64,000 nt of DNA from Streptomyces thinghirensis (GTDB taxonomy: Bacteria; Actinomycetota; Actinomycetia; Streptomycetales; Streptomycetaceae), in the NCBI GenBank assembly GCA_021502835.1, contig JAKFGP010000032.1:54193-118192 (forward strand), read 5' to 3'. Positions 29,946 through 42,482 of this stretch are shown in pieces. Both the position numbers and the translations under genes were made by a program. Position 1 is the first letter of the stretch; each line of letters begins with the position of its first letter. The notes under the pieces were generated by a model. The model did not search any database. It was not told the origin of the DNA and saw only the letters and a list, made by a program, of their open reading frames with translations.

Positions 29946-32524
29946 CTACTCGGCCGCCGCCGCGTCCGCCGCCTGCGCCCTCAGCGCGCGCTCGACACCC
30001 GAACGGGACTCGAGACCAGCCGGCGCAGGGCCGCGTTCGGCTCGGCCGAGGACAGCCAGGCGTCCGTGCGGTCCAGGGTCTCCTGGGACACCTGCACCGC
30101 CGGGTACAGGCCGACCGCGATCTGCTGGGCCATCTCGTAGCGAACGGGACTCCCAGGCACCCTTGAGCGCCTCGAAGTACCGCTCCGTGTACGGCGCCAG
30201 CAGCTCACGCTGGTCGGTCTGCACGAAGCCGGCGATCACCGCCTCCTGCACGGCGTTCGGCAGCTTGTCGGACTCCACGACCGACTCCCAGGCCTCCGCC
30301 TTGGCCGACTCGGTCGGACGGGCGGCACGCGCGGTGGCCGCGTGCCGCTCACCGGCGGCCGTCCTGTCCCGCTCGTACTCGCTCTGGATCTCGAACCGCC
30401 GAACCGGCCCACGGCCGCGAGCCGCTGCACGAACGCCCACCGCAGCTCGGTGTCGACGGCCAGGCCCTCGATGGTCTGCGTGCCGTCGAGCAGCGCGTCG
30501 AGCAGGTCCAGCTGCTCCGGCGTCCTCGCCGTCGCCGCGAACGCCCGCGCCCACGCCAGCTGGTCGCTGCCTCGCCTCGGCGGCCCGCAGGTGGGCCAGC
30601 TGGCCTCGGTCCAGCGGGTGAGCAGCGCCTCGCGGGCGGTCGGGGCGGCGTACTGGTCGATGGCCAGCTTCACCTGGCGGTGCAGCGACTGCACCACGCC
30701 GATGTCGGACTCCTTGCCGATGCCGGACAGCACCAGCGAGAGGTAGTCCCGGGTCGCCAGTTCCGCGTCCCGGGTCATGTCCCAGGCGGACGCCCAGCAC
30801 AGAGCGCGCGGCAGCGACTCGGTGAGGTCGCCGAGGTGCTCGGTGACGACGGCGAGGGATCTGCTCGTCGAGGCGGACCTTGGCGTACGACAGGTCGTCG
30901 TCGTTGAGGAGGACGACCGCCGGACGGGGCTTGCCCACCAGCTGCGGTGGACGGCCGTCAGCTCGCCGTCGACGTCCAGCTCCACGCGCTCGCCGCGCAC
31001 CGAGCTTGCCGCCGGCGTCGAGGTCGTAGGCGCCGATCGCGATGCGGTGCGGGCGCAGTGTCGGCTCGCCCTGCGCCGGCGGGCAGCCGGGGGCTTCCTG
31101 GCGGATGGCGAAGGACGTGATGACACCCTCGGCGTCCGTCTCGATCTCCGGGCGCAGCACGTTGATGCCGGCCGTCTCCAGCCACGTTTTCGACCAGGTC
31201 TTCAGGTCGCGGCCGGAGGTCTCCTCCAGCGCCCCAGCAGGTCGGACAGGCGCGAGTTGCCGAACGCGTGCCGCCTCGAAGTAGGCCTGCACGCCCTGGA
31301 AGAACGCGTCCTCTACCCGACGTACCGCGACGAGCTGCTTGAGCACCGCTCGCGCCCTTGGCGTCGTGATGCCGTCGAAGTTGACGAGCACGTCGTCCAG
31401 GTCGCTGATGTCCGCCATGATCGGGTGCGTGGACGGCAGCTGGTCCTGCCGGTACGCCCAGGTCTTCATCTGGTTGGCGAACGTCGTCCACGAGTGCGGC
31501 CGCTTCGGGCCGGGCGCGTCATCCTGGCCCAGGCGGCCCCCGCGTAGGTGGCGACGACTCGTTCAGCCACAGGTCGTTCCACACTCACCATGGTGACCAG
31601 GTCGCCGAACCACATGTGCGCCAGCTCGTGCGGATCGTCGCGGCGCGCACTCCTCGTACGCGGCGTCCGTCACCTTCGAGCGGAACACGTACTGGTCGCG
31701 GATGGTCACCGCGCCCGCGTTCTCCATCGCGCCCGCGTTGAACTCGAGCACGAACAGCTGGTCGTACTTCTTGAACGGGTACTGGTAGTCGAACTTCTCC
31801 TGGAACCACTCGAAGCCCTGCCGGGCGACCTCGAAGATGGCGTCCGCGTCGAGGTGCTCGGGCGAGCGAGGGACGGCAGTAGATGCCGAGCGGGACGGAC
31901 TGGCCGTCCTTCTCGTACACGCTGTGCACCGAGTGGTACGGGCCGACGATCAGCGCCGTGATGTACGACGAGATGCGCGGGGTCGGCTCGAAGACCCAGA
32001 CGTTCTCCTGGGGCTCCGGCGTCGGCGAGTTGGAGATGACCGTCCAGCCCTCCGGGCGCCTTCACGGTGAACTGGAAGGTCGCCTTGAGGTCCGGCTGCT
32101 CGAAGCTCGCGAAGACGCGGCGCGCGTCCGGCACCTCGAACTGCGTGTACAGGTAGGCCTGGTCGTCGACCGGGTCGACGAACCGGTGCAGGCCCTCGCC
32201 GGGTGTTGGTGTACGCGCAGTCGGCGACCACGCGCAGGATGTTGCGCCCCGGCAGCAGCCCCGGCAGGGCGATGCGGGAGTCCCGGAACACCTCGGCGGC
32301 GTCGAGGGAGTCGCCGTTCAGCGTCACCTCGTGGACCGTCGGCGCGACCAGGTCGATGAAGGACTCGCCGCCGCCCTCCGCGACGTCGAAGCGCACCGTG
32401 GTCACGGACCGGTAGGTGCCGCCCTCCTGCGCGCCGGTGAGGTCGAGATCGATCTCGTACGAGTCAACGGTCAGCAGCGTCGCCCGCTGCCGCGCCCTTC
32501 GCGAGTCAGGTTTGTGCCAGGCAC
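29946..32524 (-). CDS. pepN: Aminopeptidase N (M1 family), copy 1
   Basis: About 860 residues, zinc metallopeptidase removing N-terminal residues from peptides in the cytoplasm. Seen: EFNAGAMENAGAVTIRDQYV (substrate motif GAMEN), HELAHMWFGDLVTM with WWNDLWLNESFA (HExxH plus distal Glu) across jumps, FDGITYAKGASVLKQLVAYV, ETAGINVLRPEIE and the C-terminal ERAP1-like helical domain. GTG 32524 (VPGTNLTREEA) has AGGAG 8 bases upstream. A paralogue lies at 42483-45086 on the same strand. Many single-base frame jumps. Confidence 0.92.
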
Positions 32525-32637
32525 GCGGTCATCTCCTCGTTATGTGTGGGTTGCGCCATCCTTCCACGTGGCCCGTACCCAACGCGATGTCCATTTCCCC
32601 GCCGGTGCGCGGGCCGGGCGGGCGCGAGCCTGGGGCC

Positions 32638-33126
32638 ATGCAGCACTACACCGCACGGCCCATTCCGCCGGCCGCCCTGAAGGAACTGCGCACCGCCGAC
32701 GACGCGGGCCGCGCGCCCGCCCCGGTCACCGACGACGAGGGCGGCGCACCCCTGCGCTGCTGCCTGCGCCGCAGCACGCCGGGGAGAGAGGATCGCCCTG
32801 GTCTCCTACGCCCCGCTGCGGCGCCGGGCGGCCGGGACGGGCGCGGAACCGGGCGCGTACGACGAGCAGGGGCCGGTCTTCGTCCACGCCGAGGAGTGCG
32901 CGGGACCGGAGACGGACGGCCTGCCCTTCACGAACTCGCACCGCGTCCTGCGCCGCTACTCGGCCGACGGGCGGATCCTGGGCGGGCGGCTGGTCGAGGG
33001 CGCCGACGCCTTCGCACCCGCCCTCCGGGGAAGCGCCGACGACCCGTCCGTGGCGTTCGTCCACGTCCGGGCCGTCAAAGTACGGCTGCTTCCTCTACGA
33101 GGTGAGGCGGGGCCAGCCCCAGGGGC

Positions 33127-33130
<4 letters not shown>
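32638..33130 (+). CDS. DUF1203-like protein
   Basis: About 160 residues: HYTARPIPPAALKELRTADD, LRCCLRRSTPGERIALVSYA, GPVFVHAEECAGP, FTNSHRVLRRYSADGRILGG, AFVHVRAVKYGCFLYEVRRG. These are the landmarks of DUF1203 proteins; no function is known. ATG 32638. Its TAG (33128-33130) shares bases with the convergent asd stop (CTAG). Confidence 0.78.
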
Positions 33131-34497
<1,367 letters not shown>

Positions 34498-35032
34498 GTG
34501 GCTGTGCTGCGCAGGAAGGCCCGCCGCGGCCAGGGGGACGGCGTACTCGACGATCCTCTGGACGCGGCCCAGGAACGCCGGGTGCGGGCGGTGCTCGCGC
34601 TGGGCGGCGTGCCGCAGGCGGATCTGCCGGACGGGGTGCAGCAGGTCCGCCTGCGCTTGCTGGAGCGGACGGCGAGCGGACGCGAGGCGCCGCGTGACGT
34701 CCGCGTGGGCGGCGGTCGTCGCCTCCAACCTGGCCATGGACTGGCACCGGGCCAGGCACCGCCAGGACCGGCTCGGCGAGCGCCTGGCCGCGCTCCGCCA
34801 GGTGGAGCACCCCTCCGGGGGAGGACACCAGCCTGCTCTCCCTCGCCGTCGCCCAGGGCCTGGACGAGCTGCCCGACACCCAGCGCCAGGTCCTCGTCCT
34901 GCGTTTCTACGCCGACCTGCCGGTGCGCGGCATCGCCGAGGACTGGGCATCCCCGAAGGCACGGTCAAGAGCAGGCTGCACACGGCGGTACGGGCGATGC
35001 GGGCCCGCCTGCACGAGGACGAGGTGGTGTGA
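34498..35032 (+). CDS. ECF-type sigma-70 factor (SigE family)
   Basis: About 178 residues. Region 2 reads DGVQQVRLRLLERTASGREA with SAWAAVVASNLAMDWHRARH; region 4 reads LDELPDTQRQVLVLRFYADL, PVRGIAEDWAIPEGTVKSRL, HTAVRAMRARLHEDEVV. Stop TGA 35032 is one base before the ATG of the membrane protein, which is probably its anti-sigma factor or target. GTG 34498 sits behind GGAGGG; GTG 34482 or ATG 34414 are possible starts. Frame jumps near 34700, 34820 and 34950. Confidence 0.85.
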
Positions 35033-35033
35033 G

Positions 35034-35768
35034 ATGGCCGCCGAACAGCATCCCGGTGGGCACGACGCGCTGATGGCCGCGATCACGGGCGAACCGCTGC
35101 CGCCCGGGGCGGGCGCGGACGCCGACGCCGAGTACCGGTCGGCGGCGGCCGACGTGGCGCTGCTGCGCGAACAGCTGGGGATCGTCGGGCGGTCGCTGAG
35201 CGAGCCGCTTCCCGGCCCCGAGGCGTCCCCGGTGGTGGCACCGCCCCGCCGCCCCCGGCGCCGTCCGTTCGCCGTCGCCTTCGGCGCCCTCGCGGTGGCG
35301 TGCGCCGGCGTGGCGGTGGCCGGGCTCGGCTGGCTGGTGGTGCAGGGCGGGAACGGAGCCGAGGACGCGGCGAGCGGCAAGGCCGCGGCGAGCGACGGGC
35401 AGGCGGACTCCGCCGAGTCCGGTGGCGTCGCCTTCGGCAGTCCTCGCTACCTCGCCTGCGCCCGTCTGGTGGCCGAGGGCACGGTGGCCGGCGCCGAACC
35501 GGTGCCGGGGACCGGGCAGCACCGGATCACCCTGGACGTGGCCCGCTCCTACAAGCCGCAGGAACGGCCGGGGAAGGCGGGCGAGCGGATCACGTTCGTC
35601 CTGGACGACACCACCGCCCGGCTCGTCGAGGGCGACCGCGCGCTGATCGGCATCCCCCTGCACGGCGACAGCCCGGACGCCGTCATCACCGGCGCGGAGG
35701 CCGTCGCCGCCGAACGCGCCTGGATCACCACGTCGCTGCCGGAATCCCGCACTCTCACCTGCGACTGA
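35034..35768 (+). CDS. Membrane protein, putative anti-sigma partner
   Basis: 244 residues in one intact frame. A cytoplasmic N-terminal region (about 1-80) precedes an Arg/Pro-rich stop and one membrane helix (VAFGALAVACAGVAVAGLGW, about 85-105). The extracytoplasmic domain contains two Cys (PRYLACARLVAEG and the terminal LTCD), perhaps a disulfide. No zinc anti-sigma HxxxCxxC motif is visible. Overlapping operon spacing with the sigma factor suggests control of it; this is inferred. Confidence 0.8.
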   Translation: MAAEQHPGGHDALMAAITGEPLPPGAGADADAEYRSAAADVALLREQLGIVGRSLSEPLPGPEASPVVAPPRRPRRRPFAVAFGALAVACAGVAVAGLGWLVVQGGNGAEDAASGKAAASDGQADSAESGGVAFGSPRYLACARLVAEGTVAGAEPVPGTGQHRITLDVARSYKPQERPGKAGERITFVLDDTTARLVEGDRALIGIPLHGDSPDAVITGAEAVAAERAWITTSLPESRTLTCD

Positions 35769-35785
35769 CCCCGGCGTACGGAAAA

Positions 35786-35813
35786 GGGCGGGCGCCCCGC
35801 AGAGCGCCCGCCC
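35786..35813. terminator. Bidirectional terminator
   Basis: GGGCGGGCGC / GCGCCCGCCC, 10-bp perfect stem with an 8-base loop, preceded by AAAA on the plus strand. It lies between the convergent membrane-protein and protease genes. Confidence 0.8.
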
Positions 35814-35832
35814 TCCCCTGTGCCGCACCGGA

Positions 35833-38800
35833 CTACGGCACGACCTCCCCGATCCGTACGCTGCCGAGGCCCGCGGCCGTGCCGTGGGCGTTCACCAGCT
35901 GGACCTGCCCGAAGAACTCACGGCCCTCCGGAGCGGCGGCCAGCGCCATGACGCTGCCGGAGACCGTCGCCGAGTCGCCCGTGCCGAGCTTCACCGGCGC
36001 CGAGCCGTCCACGGTGACCGAGCCGAGGGACGCGGCGAAGTACACGTCCCGGTAGTCGTACTCCGTGCTGCCCGACGGCACCGCGTAGCCCACGACCTCG
36101 ACGGTGTAGGCACCGGCGGCCGGCTTCGGCACGGAGACCGACTCCTCCGAGTCGCCGTCGGCGGACTGGCCGACGACGTTGCCGTCCTTGTCGTAGACCG
36201 TCAGGTCCAGGTCGGAGGCCGCGTCGGAGACGCCCCCGATGGCCACGTCCAGCGACTCGGCGCCCCTCGGGCACCTCCACCGTGGAGGTCCTGGTCCCAC
36301 CCTGCTCGATCGACGGGCGGGACGTCTCGGCCGAGCCGAGCGGGCCGCCGATCAGCTTGCCGTCGATCGGGCCGTACTGGTTCGTCACCTTCCAGGAGGC
36401 GTCGGCCGGGGTGCCCACCTTCGCCTCGGGCACGGTCACGACCTCCGGGTCGAAGGTGGCGCCGAGCACGGTCACGTCCAGCTTGTACGGGTTGTCCAGC
36501 AGCGGCGAGGTGCGCCGCGACTCGACCTCGATCTCCCAGACGCCGGGCTGCGGGTCGGCGTACGCGCGCACGTCGGGCCGGCAGCCGTTGCCGTCGAGGT
36601 AGTTGTTGTAGCAGTACGGGTGGAGGTGTTGTCGACCGGGACGCCGTACGGTTGGATGGCGATGAACCGGGTCTGGCTCCCGTCCTTCAGCCCGCTCATC
36701 GCCACCTCCAGCGCCTTCGCGCCCTCGGGGACGGTCACGAAGTACGACTCGGTGTCGTTGCGCTGCACGGAGTCCTTCGCGGAGAAGTCGTACTCCAGCG
36801 GGGCCGAGGCCACGACCGTGGTCAGGGACCAGCTTGTCGGTGCCCTCGGTGCGCGGGTCATCGACCTCGAGGATCGCGCTCTTGAGGCCCTCGGAGCGCG
36901 GCTTGGCCTGCACCTTCACGGGTCACCGGCTCGTTCAGCGGCAGCTTCACCTCGTCGGAGCCGACGATGCGGAAGGTGCGCCCGGCGTTGTTCTCGAAGT
37001 GCAGCTCGTGCCGGATCGCACGGTCCGCGCCGGAGGTACGGGTGAGCGTGATCTCGTACGTCTTCTTCTCCCCGGCCTTCAGTCCGCCCTCCGCGGTCGT
37101 AGAGGCCGGTGCCGTGGCCCGGGGTCTTCAGGAACTGGTCGATCGCGGTGTCGACCGGCGCCTTGACCGAGTACTCGTGGGCGGTGGCGCCCTTGCGGAT
37201 CGATCGCCAGGCGTCGGGGATGTTGATCAGGCCCGCGCCCTCCTCGTACGCCTGCACGCCCTTGATGTGGTCGGCGGTGGAGGTCAGCGCCGTGCGCAGC
37301 TTCGCCGGGGGCAGGTCGATGTCCGCCTGCTTCGCGGCCGACAGCAGCAGCGCCGAGGCGCCGGCGGCCTGCGGGGAGGCCATCGAGGTGCCCTGCAGCA
37401 TGCCGTAACCGGCCGGGAGGTCGTAGCCCGCCTCCGGGACCGGGGCGCCGGGGGCCCAGGTCTGAATGGTGTTGACCGCCGCGCCGGGCGCGGTCAGCGT
37501 CGGCGTGAAGCCGCCGTCCTCACGCGGGCCGCGCGAGGAGAATCGGCATCATCGCGTACCTGGTCTTCACCGCGGAGCCGTAGTTGGCGGCCCAGGTCTC
37601 GCGGGAGATGGACGCGCCGACCGAGATCACCTTGTCGGCGAGCGACGGGTCGCCGATGGTGTTGGCGCCGGGGCCGGAGTTGCCCGCGGAGATCACCAGC
37701 TGGACGCCGTAGGTGTCGATGAGCCGCGTGTACAGCTCGGCGCGCGCGTTGTTGCCGTCGTTGAGCGCGGGGAGGCCGCCGATCGACATGTTGACGATGT
37801 CGACGCCCCGGTTGACGACGAGGTCGATCATGCCCTCGGTGAGCGCGACGTTGGTGCAGCCGCCGCTCCAGGTGCAGGCGCGGGACGAGACGATCTTCGC
37901 GCCGGGCGCGGCACCGTCCATCCGGCCGCCGAACAGTCCGTTGGCGGCGGCGAGTCCGGGCCACATGTGAGCCGTGCGAACCCTCGATGACGCCGATGTT
38001 GACGAAGTCGGCCTTCGCGCCGGCCGCGTTGTGGACGACGTCCTCGCGGATCTCTACGACGAACGGCTGGCGCTCGGCCACGTCCGTCTTCGGGTCGTCG
38101 GTGCCGAAGTACCCGATCTGGAAGCCGTCTCGTACGGCTTCATCGGGGTGTCGTCGGCGAAGTCGTGGTTGTCGTTCAGGTCGACGCGGACCGTGCCGGC
38201 CTGCGCGTCGTAGAGGACGCCCCAGGAGTCGGTGGTGTCGCCGTCCCGGTTGGCGTCGCCGCCGGCGTCACCGCCGGTGGTGTACGACTCCAGGAAGGTG
38301 CTCACCTGGTAGGAGCCCGCGGGCGCCGTCCACGTCTCGCCGCCGAAGGTGAAGGTCGGCCCGGAGACCGAGGTGAGCATCGGGCGCCAGGTCCGGTCGC
38401 CGTCGACGACGGGGTCGGTCGCGGTGACCCAGTCGACGATCTTGCGTTCGCCGGTGGTGGTCTTCTGCAGTGCCGGGTGGGCGAGGTCGACGCCCGAGTC
38501 GAGGATGCCGATGGTGACGCCGCGGCCGTCCGCCTTCGGGTACTTCTTCCACGAAGTCGACGGCGCCCGTCTCAAAGCGACGGGTTGTACGGAGTTCTCG
38601 GCGGGGGTCCGGCGGTCCGGCGCGCGGTAGGAGCGGCCCTTGTGGTGTTCGCCGCCCTTCGCCCGGTCGGCGCCCGGCGTCGGGTCGTCCAGCGGGATCT
38701 CGTCGCGCAGGTCGATGCCGTGCACGGAGGAGAGCTTCGTGGCAGGCGGCGATGGCCGAGTCCGCCTCGGCGGTGGGCACGGTGGCGCGGACGTAGCCGA

Positions 38801-39148
38801 GCTCGTCGTACGTCCGGCCGACGGAACCGCCGCCGACCGCGTCCAGCTTCTTCGCCACCTGCTCGGTCTGGCCCGGCGCGGTGGCGACCATCATCGTGAC
38901 GTTCTTCGTGCCGTCGGCCTTCGCCTCGGCGAGCAGGTCCGCGTCGTCCGAACCGAGCTTGTCGTGGGCGGGACTTGACGGAGGCGTCGGCGGGTGCGTC
39001 GACGGGAAGTGGTACCCGGACCGTCGGCGGCCAGCGCCATGGGTGGTATCGGTCCGACGGCGCAGAGCGCGGCGACAAGGCCCGTGGCCACGGCGATGCG
39101 GGCCGCGCGCCGCGCCCGGTATCGGTTCGCGCTGGGGGTGTGGGTCAT
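35833..39148 (-). CDS. Secreted subtilisin-like serine protease (S8)
   Basis: About 1100 residues, secreted. Signal peptide [20 protein letters not shown] followed by a hydrophobic core and PMALAADG. A propeptide precedes the peptidase domain with Asp ([20 protein letters not shown]), His (GSHGSHVAG), Asn region ([16 protein letters not shown]) and Ser ([20 protein letters not shown]). Long C-terminal beta-rich domains follow, probably PPC- or Fn3-like ([20 protein letters not shown]). ATG 39148 with AAGGG 9 bases upstream; ATG 39154 is the alternative. About nine frame jumps. Confidence 0.92.
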
Positions 39149-39296
39149 CGGCATCCCTTGTAGGTAAAGGAACGTGCGTGAACGACCGGGGCCGATCGGT
39201 CCTGGCACGGCAGTCCGGAATCCGATCCCGGACGACCGCTCAGCCTTACGTAAGGGTTCACTGTTTGGGGAGAGTTGTCCGGGACGGGATGGAGCC

Positions 39297-39321
39297 ATGG
39301 CGTACTTCCGCCATACGCCAT
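39297..39321. promoter_or_regulatory. Inverted repeat between protease and NUDIX genes
   Basis: Perfect 8-bp arms ATGGCGTA (39297-39304) / TACGCCAT (39314-39321) with a 9-bp spacer. The site lies in the divergent promoter region and is a candidate operator for one or both genes. Confidence 0.5.
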
Positions 39322-39397
39322 CGGGGACACAAGGGGCGCCCTGTGACAATCCTGTGAGCCGCGCCGCGCCCTGCGCCCGGCGGGCTAACGTCTCGGA

Positions 39398-39884
39398 GTG
39401 CGCCGAAAGCTGAGGGTGGCGGCCTACGCGCCATGTGTTCGCGACGGACAGGTCCTGCTCGCCCGGTCACCGGGCCCCGGCGGGGTCCCCGAGTGGGTGC
39501 TGCCGGGCGGCGGCACGGAACACGTTGAGGACCCCCACGACACCGTCGTGCGCGAGGTCGAGGAGGAGACCGGCTACCGCGTCGAGCCCACCCGCCCTGC
39601 TCGGCGTCGGCTCCCACCGCGTCACCCGCCCGAGCCGCGCCGGACTCGGAGGGCTCCTGCGGCGAACCGTCGACCACCACGCCGTACGGCTCGTCTACGA
39701 GGTCCGGGTCACCGGCGGTGACCTGCGGTTCGAGGTCGGTGGCTCCACGGACCTGGCGGCCTGGCAGGACCTGACCGCCGTCCCGGGGCTGATCCGGGTG
39801 CCGATGGTCGACATCGGCCTGCGGCTGTGGCGGGAGAGGCCGCCGTCGGGACGGGCGGAACGCCCGCGGGCCGAGGAGGGCTGA
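39398..39884 (+). CDS. NUDIX hydrolase
   Basis: About 162 residues. The Nudix box is intact: PGGGTEHVEDPHDTVVREVE followed by EETGY. Start VRRKLRVAAYAPCVRDGQVL. Cleaves a nucleoside-diphosphate-linked substrate; which one cannot be told. GTG 39398 with GGAG close upstream. One frame jump near 39590. Confidence 0.9.
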
Positions 39885-40002
39885 ATCGCGCTCAACCACC
39901 CCGGGGCGCGGCAACCCTCGTACCGCCCGTCCGGTCCCTCCCCCGACCGAGCAGGGCAGAGAACGCAGAGTGCACACAGGACGCAGATCGATGGGGGAAG
40001 AC

Positions 40003-41139
40003 ATGACCGCACGCGTACGAACCACCCTGGTGGCGGCCACCGCCGTGGCACTGTCACTGGCCGTGGCGGGTCCCGCCGTGGCGGCGCCCTGCCGCCGGCG
40101 GCCACGACGCGACCCGCCGCGCCATGGAGGCCGCGGTCGAGGACGGCGTGCCCGGCGTGACCGCGACCGCCCGGGACGGACACCGCACGTGGTCCGAGAC
40201 CGCCGGGGTGGGCGACCTCAAGACCGGCGAGCCGCGTTCGGAGCGGGACCGCTACCGGGTCGGCAGCATCACCAAGACCTTCGTGGCCACCGTACTGCTC
40301 CAGTTGGAGGCCGAGGCCGGTCTCGCTGGACGACACGGTGGACGAGTGGCTGCCGGGCGTGGTCGAGGGCAACGGCCACGACGGCAGCCGCATCACATTG
40401 CGCCAACTCCTCAACCACACCAGCGGCGTCTACAACTACACGGCCGACGAGGAGTTCGCCCGCACCCACTTCGCCAAGGACGGCTTCCTCGAGCACCGCT
40501 ACGACACGGTGACACCGCGGGAACTGGTCGGGGTCGCCATGGCCCACGAGCCGGACTTCGCGCCGGGCGCCTCCTGGAACTACTCCAACACCAACTACGT
40601 CCTGGCCGGCATGGTGATCGAGGAGGCCACCGGCCGCCCGTACGGCGACGAGGTGCGGCGTCGCGTCATCGAGCCGCTGAAGCTGCGCGCCACGTCGGTC
40701 CCGGGCACCCGGGCCGGCATGCCGCGGCCCAGCAGCCGCGCGTACTCCAAGCTGGCCCCGACGGCCACGGGCCCGACCTACGACGTCACACGGCTCAACC
40801 CGTCCATCGCCGGTTCGGCGGGCGAGATGATCTCCAGCTCCACCGACCTGAACCGCTTCTACACCGCCCTGCTCCGCGGCAGGCTGCTGCCCGCGGAGCA
40901 GCTGGCTCGAGATGACGACCACGGTCCCGGTGGAGAAGGGCGCCGCCTACGGCCTCGGCCTGATGAAGCGGGAACTCGGCTGCGGGGTGACCGTCTGGGG
41001 CCACGGCGGCGGCATCCACGGCTCCTCGTCGGAGGCGGTCGTGACGAAGGACGGCCGGCACGCGCTCGCCTTCAACTTCAACGGCGACTGGGCGGGCGAC
41101 AGCGAGGCGGTGATCGAGGCGGAGTTCTGCGCCGAGTAG
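40003..41139 (+). CDS. Secreted serine hydrolase (class C beta-lactamase / DD-peptidase)
   Basis: About 380 residues with a signal peptide (LVAATAVALSLAVAGPAVAA). Active-site motifs: SITK in RVGSITKTFVATVLLQLEAE, YSN in PGASWNYSNTNYVLAGMVIE, and HGG-type GHGGGIHGSSSEAV. HTSGVYNYTADEEFARTHFA is typical of D-alanyl-D-alanine carboxypeptidase-like S12 enzymes of Streptomyces. ATG 40003 is preceded by GGGGAAG; ATG 39991 is possible. Frame jumps near 40090, 40320 and 40905. Confidence 0.9.
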
Positions 41140-41152
41140 CGCGCCACGCACG

Positions 41153-41196
41153 AGGAGGGGCCACCGGCGCAGCGGTGGCCCCGGGTGGCCCCTCCT
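41153..41196. terminator. Three-arm terminator with alternative pairing
   Basis: Arm A AGGAGGGGCCACC (41153-41165) can pair with arm B GGTGGCCCC (41174-41182) or, over its whole length, with arm C GGTGGCCCCTCCT (41184-41196). It lies between two convergent genes. Confidence 0.7.
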
Positions 41197-41227
41197 CTCC
41201 CCTCCTGGTGACCGCCCCGGTCCGTCA

Positions 41228-42300
41228 CTACCGGGGCAGCACCACGACATACGCGGCGGGTTCCCTGTCCCCGGCCGCCATCAACGCCGTACGGACGACG
41301 GCCGCCTGGTGTTCCGGGCTGTCCCGCAGCTTGCGCGGCGTGAGGTGCACGACCGTGATGCCCAGTCGTTCCAAGTGCTCGCGCTTGCGGGCGTATTCCG
41401 CCCAGACCGCGTCGTCCTCCTGCTGCCGGTGGGCGCGGGTGTCCAGCTCCAGCGCCACCGAGTGCTCGGGCCAGAAGGCGTCGACGCCGCCGAGGTGGGG
41501 GCCGCCGGGCAGGCGCAGGTCGACGTTCCAGAGCGGTTCCGGCAGGCCGTGCTCGCGCACCATCCGGTACAGGCGCTGCTCGGCCAGCGCCCGTCCCTCC
41601 GCGACCAGCGAGTCCACGGCGTCCACCACATGTGGGCGGCTGAGCAGCCGGGCCCGGTTCAGTTCCCGTACCACCGCGCCGGTTCGCAGTGCCCGCCGCG
41701 CACCGCCTCCGTCAGCAGCCGGCGGACGACGCCCGCGTCCGTCAGCTCCGCCACCGCGTCGGCCAGGGCCCGCGCCACCGGCGCCACCGGAACCCCGGTG
41801 ACCTGCATGGGGTGGGCAGCGCGGTCGTGCGGACGATCCGCGCGCAACCCGTCGTACGCAGCCGGCGCAGCCTCGGGACCAGGACGTCGATGGCGTCGAG
41901 GGACGGCAGCGGGGGAGCGGCGGACAAGCCGTGCAGCGTCAGCGCGGCCAGCCCCGTGATCATCGCCTCGGCGTAGGCGGGCGCGGGGTCTCCTCCCCGC
42001 CCGGCTGGACCGGCACGGAGGCGGTGACACCGGCGGGCGCACCGCCGTTCGCGCCGGCGGTCCGCTCCCGCGCCGCGTACAGCAGCACCGCGTGCAGGCG
42101 CTCCTCGCTGGTCGGCGGGCCCGGGTGGAGCAGGACGACGTTGGGGAGAAGCTGCTGCCAGGGCCCGCCGGGCCGGCACTGCTCGTTGGTCTCGGCGGCG
42201 GAGACACCGTGCGCCCGCAGCTGGGCGGCCGTCATCAGCCGGCGCCGGCCGTTGGCCAGGTGGTGGAGCGGGCGGGGGAGAACGGGGTGTTGTGCGTCAT
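41228..42300 (-). CDS. AbiEi-like antitoxin / DUF559-type nuclease-fold protein
   Basis: About 350 residues. The N-terminal part (MTAAQLRAHGVSAAETNEQC, PNVVLLHPGPPTSEERLHAV) resembles the AbiEi winged-helix antitoxin domain. The middle has AMITGLAALTLHGLSAAPPL and VARALADAVAELTDAGVVRR. The C-terminal part (GGVDAFWPEHSVALELDTRA, REHLERLGITVVHLTPRKLR) is a DUF559/Vsr-like restriction-endonuclease fold. This architecture is common in actinobacteria without a proven function, and no cognate AbiEii toxin is adjacent. ATG 42300. Frame jumps near 42260, 42000, 41820 and 41680. Confidence 0.7.
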
Positions 42301-42403
42301 GACCGGGGGTTTCCCGCGCCCGAACCGCCCCTTAACCGCTGTTACACGCTCATCGCCGAATCCGGACAAGCCCGCCCTAAAGGACGGGTGTTCGGATGCC
42401 GAA

Positions 42404-42437
42404 AACCCCTGGTCCGTCGCAGTGCGGCCCAGGGGTT
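42404..42437 (-). terminator. Terminator after second pepN
   Basis: AACCCCTGG / CCAGGGGTT, 9-bp perfect stem with a 16-base loop. On the minus strand it is followed by a short T run (GGGGTTTTCGG). It lies 46 bp past the pepN stop. Confidence 0.75.
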
Positions 42438-42482
42438 ACGGCTGCTGTTGACTGAATTCCGTAACGATGACGGAACGCCCAA

